DNA of 14,154 nt. Source: an uncultured Persicitalea sp. Lineage in GTDB: Bacteria; Bacteroidota; Bacteroidia; Cytophagales; Spirosomataceae. Both the position numbers and the translations under genes were made by a program. The notes beneath the pieces were generated by a model. That model was not told the origin of the DNA and did not search any database. It saw only the letters and a list, made by a program, of their open reading frames with translations. Shown piece after piece: positions 13,177 to 14,154 of this stretch. Every line of letters starts with the position of its first letter. Positions within the stretch are counted from its first letter, which is position 1. Where the stretch lies: NCBI GenBank assembly GCA_950075905.1, contig CATMVR010000048.1:1-14154 (forward strand). Direction: 5' to 3'.

Positions 13177-14154
13177 ATGACAACTTTCTCTTTTCCTAAG
13201 GCCTTTTTGGTATTCCTGATTTCTATTTCCTGGTTGTTTCCTTTATCGGCTCAGACACCCCTCTGGACCCGCTACGAGCAGCCTTTTGCCAGCAGCAAAG
13301 ACTACGAAAACCCGATTTATAACGTCAAAAATTTCAGCGTGCGCTTTATTGCGCCTAGTGGCCGCGTAAAAAACCTGAATGGTTTCTGGGACGGGGCCCG
13401 TACCTGGAAGGTACGTATAGCCCCGGACGAAACCGGTACCTGGTCCTGGGAAAGTACCTGCTCCGACACCACCAATACGGGCCTGCACCGCCAGAAGGGT
13501 ACCTTTCAGGTCAGCGCCAATTCCAGCCAGCACGACATTTACCAGCATGGCAGCATCGTACGGCCCAAAGGTACCTACCACCTCACCCACGCCGATGGTA
13601 CCCCCTTCTTCTGGACCGCCTGCACCGCCTGGAATGGTACCCTCAAATCCACCGAGCAGGAGTGGGATACCTACTTGGCCCAGCGCGCGCAGAATGGGTA
13701 CAGTGTTATCCAGTTTGTAACGACCCAATGGCGCGGCGGCGATCAGAACAGTCGCGGTGAAGTAGCCATCGAGGGGAGCGGCCGGATCAAAATCAACCCG
13801 TCGTTCTTCCAGCACCTCGACGGTAAGGTAGACAAAATCAACGAGTATGGCCTGGTGGCCGCGCCGGTGCTGCTGTGGGCGCTGCCCGCCTCGCAGGGGC
13901 GTGAGCTGAGCCCCGGCTACTACCTGCCCGAGGAGGAGGCCATTTTGCTGGCCCGCTACATGGTGGCCCGCTACGGAGGCCATCAGGTAATCTGGATTTT
14001 GGGCGGTGATGGCAAGTACACCGACCAGTACGAGCAGCGCTGGAAAAGCATCGGCCGCGGCGTCTTCGGAGAAGAACAAGGGAACGCCCGACCGCCGGGC
14101 GTAGTGGCTCAGCACCCCGGCGGCGGCTCTTGGATCGGCGAGGTATATGCCTCC
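13177..14154 (+). CDS. Secreted GH140-like glycoside hydrolase (DUF5060 + DUF4038), 3' end beyond window
   Basis: The first 326 residues of an exported enzyme; no stop before the right edge. The signal peptide is residues 1-25 (KAFLVFLISISWLFPLSA, cleavage before QT). Residues 28-110 resemble DUF5060, a beta-sandwich: YENPIYNVKNFSVRF, GFWDGARTWKVRIAP, ETGTWSWES. The TIM-barrel DUF4038 domain begins near 135: HADGTPFFWTACTAWNG, then the helix with EQEWDTYLAQRAQNGYSVIQ. IWILGGD ends at D278, in the position where apiosidase-type GH140 enzymes have their catalytic Asp. The second catalytic residue and any C-terminal Collagen_bind_2 domain would be off the edge. Such enzymes act on plant cell-wall glycans (apiose in rhamnogalacturonan II for BT1012), and other specificities are possible. 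No SusC/SusD gene is visible on this side. Confidence 0.88.
   Translation, partial: MTTFSFPKAFLVFLISISWLFPLSAQTPLWTRYEQPFASSKDYENPIYNVKNFSVRFIAPSGRVKNLNGFWDGARTWKVRIAPDETGTWSWESTCSDTTNTGLHRQKGTFQVSANSSQHDIYQHGSIVRPKGTYHLTHADGTPFFWTACTAWNGTLKSTEQEWDTYLAQRAQNGYSVIQFVTTQWRGGDQNSRGEVAIEGSGRIKINPSFFQHLDGKVDKINEYGLVAAPVLLWALPASQGRELSPGYYLPEEEAILLARYMVARYGGHQVIWILGGDGKYTDQYEQRWKSIGRGVFGEEQGNARPPGVVAQHPGGGSWIGEVYAS

Noticed and set aside
13243..14115. 290-codon minus-strand frame inside the glycoside hydrolase
   Set aside because: The plus frame has a signal peptide and domain motifs; the minus frame is a Gly/Val/Ala-rich shadow.
1..14154. Defence system, CRISPR array, prophage or integrative element
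   Set aside because: No nuclease, methyltransferase, repeat-spacer array, integrase, transposase or tRNA attachment site is visible; all genes are typical chromosomal functions.

Overview
The window looks like chromosomal DNA of a Bacteroidota bacterium, most likely of the Cytophagales/Spirosomataceae type (Dyadobacter/Spirosoma-like). This is an inference from three things: start codons lack Shine-Dalgarno sequences, a TTG-N20-TAnnTTTG promoter of the Bacteroidota sigma type is present, and the gene set fits (S1C protease remnant, CHRD lipoprotein, DUF5060/DUF4038 glycoside hydrolase, CrtA-like protein). GC content looks to be a little over 50%. There is no tRNA, rRNA, CRISPR array, integrase or transposase gene.

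Left third (minus strand). A fatty-acid beta-oxidation pair comes first: a thiolase (1700-2908) followed by the FadJ/FadB-type hydratase/dehydrogenase (1549 to beyond the left edge). Together they carry out the last three steps of the cycle. A Bacteroidota-type promoter and a 16-bp perfect palindrome lie just upstream of the thiolase. Upstream of these is a full-length membrane-anchored nucleotide-sugar 4,6-dehydratase of the WbpM/CapD/PglF type (3031-4989) with no other sugar genes beside it. Bases 4990-5241 hold no gene that I can see. Next is a tight two-gene operon, a lipoprotein alpha/beta hydrolase (6174-7076) and a TIGR01777-type NAD(P)-binding epimerase-like protein (5242-6168).

Middle. 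Divergent from the hydrolase, uvrB (7245-9281) encodes the nucleotide-excision-repair helicase subunit. A REP-like hairpin follows it, then a strong minus-strand terminator that serves the oppositely oriented CHRD lipoprotein gene (9412-9837). Upstream of that gene is a CrtA (spheroidene monooxygenase)-like gene (9928-10713).

Right third (plus strand). Between the CrtA-like gene and arfB lies about 520 bp containing the shrunken remains of an HtrA/Deg-type serine protease gene (10937-11156). It keeps the N-terminal leader, the catalytic-serine block and a PDZ-like tail, while the sequence between these is gone. arfB (ribosome rescue, 11236-11652) has a terminator whose loop contains its own stop codon. 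An MFS transporter (11745-13010) is followed by a heptamer tandem repeat and two adjacent hairpins. The window ends inside a secreted GH140-like (DUF5060 + DUF4038) glycoside hydrolase (13177 to the right edge).

Most genes are ordinary housekeeping or accessory chromosomal genes, and I see no convincing new multi-gene system. The most unusual signals are the minimised HtrA remnant, the marked over-use of the palindrome GGTACC in two different codon frames, and the palindrome at the beta-oxidation promoter.
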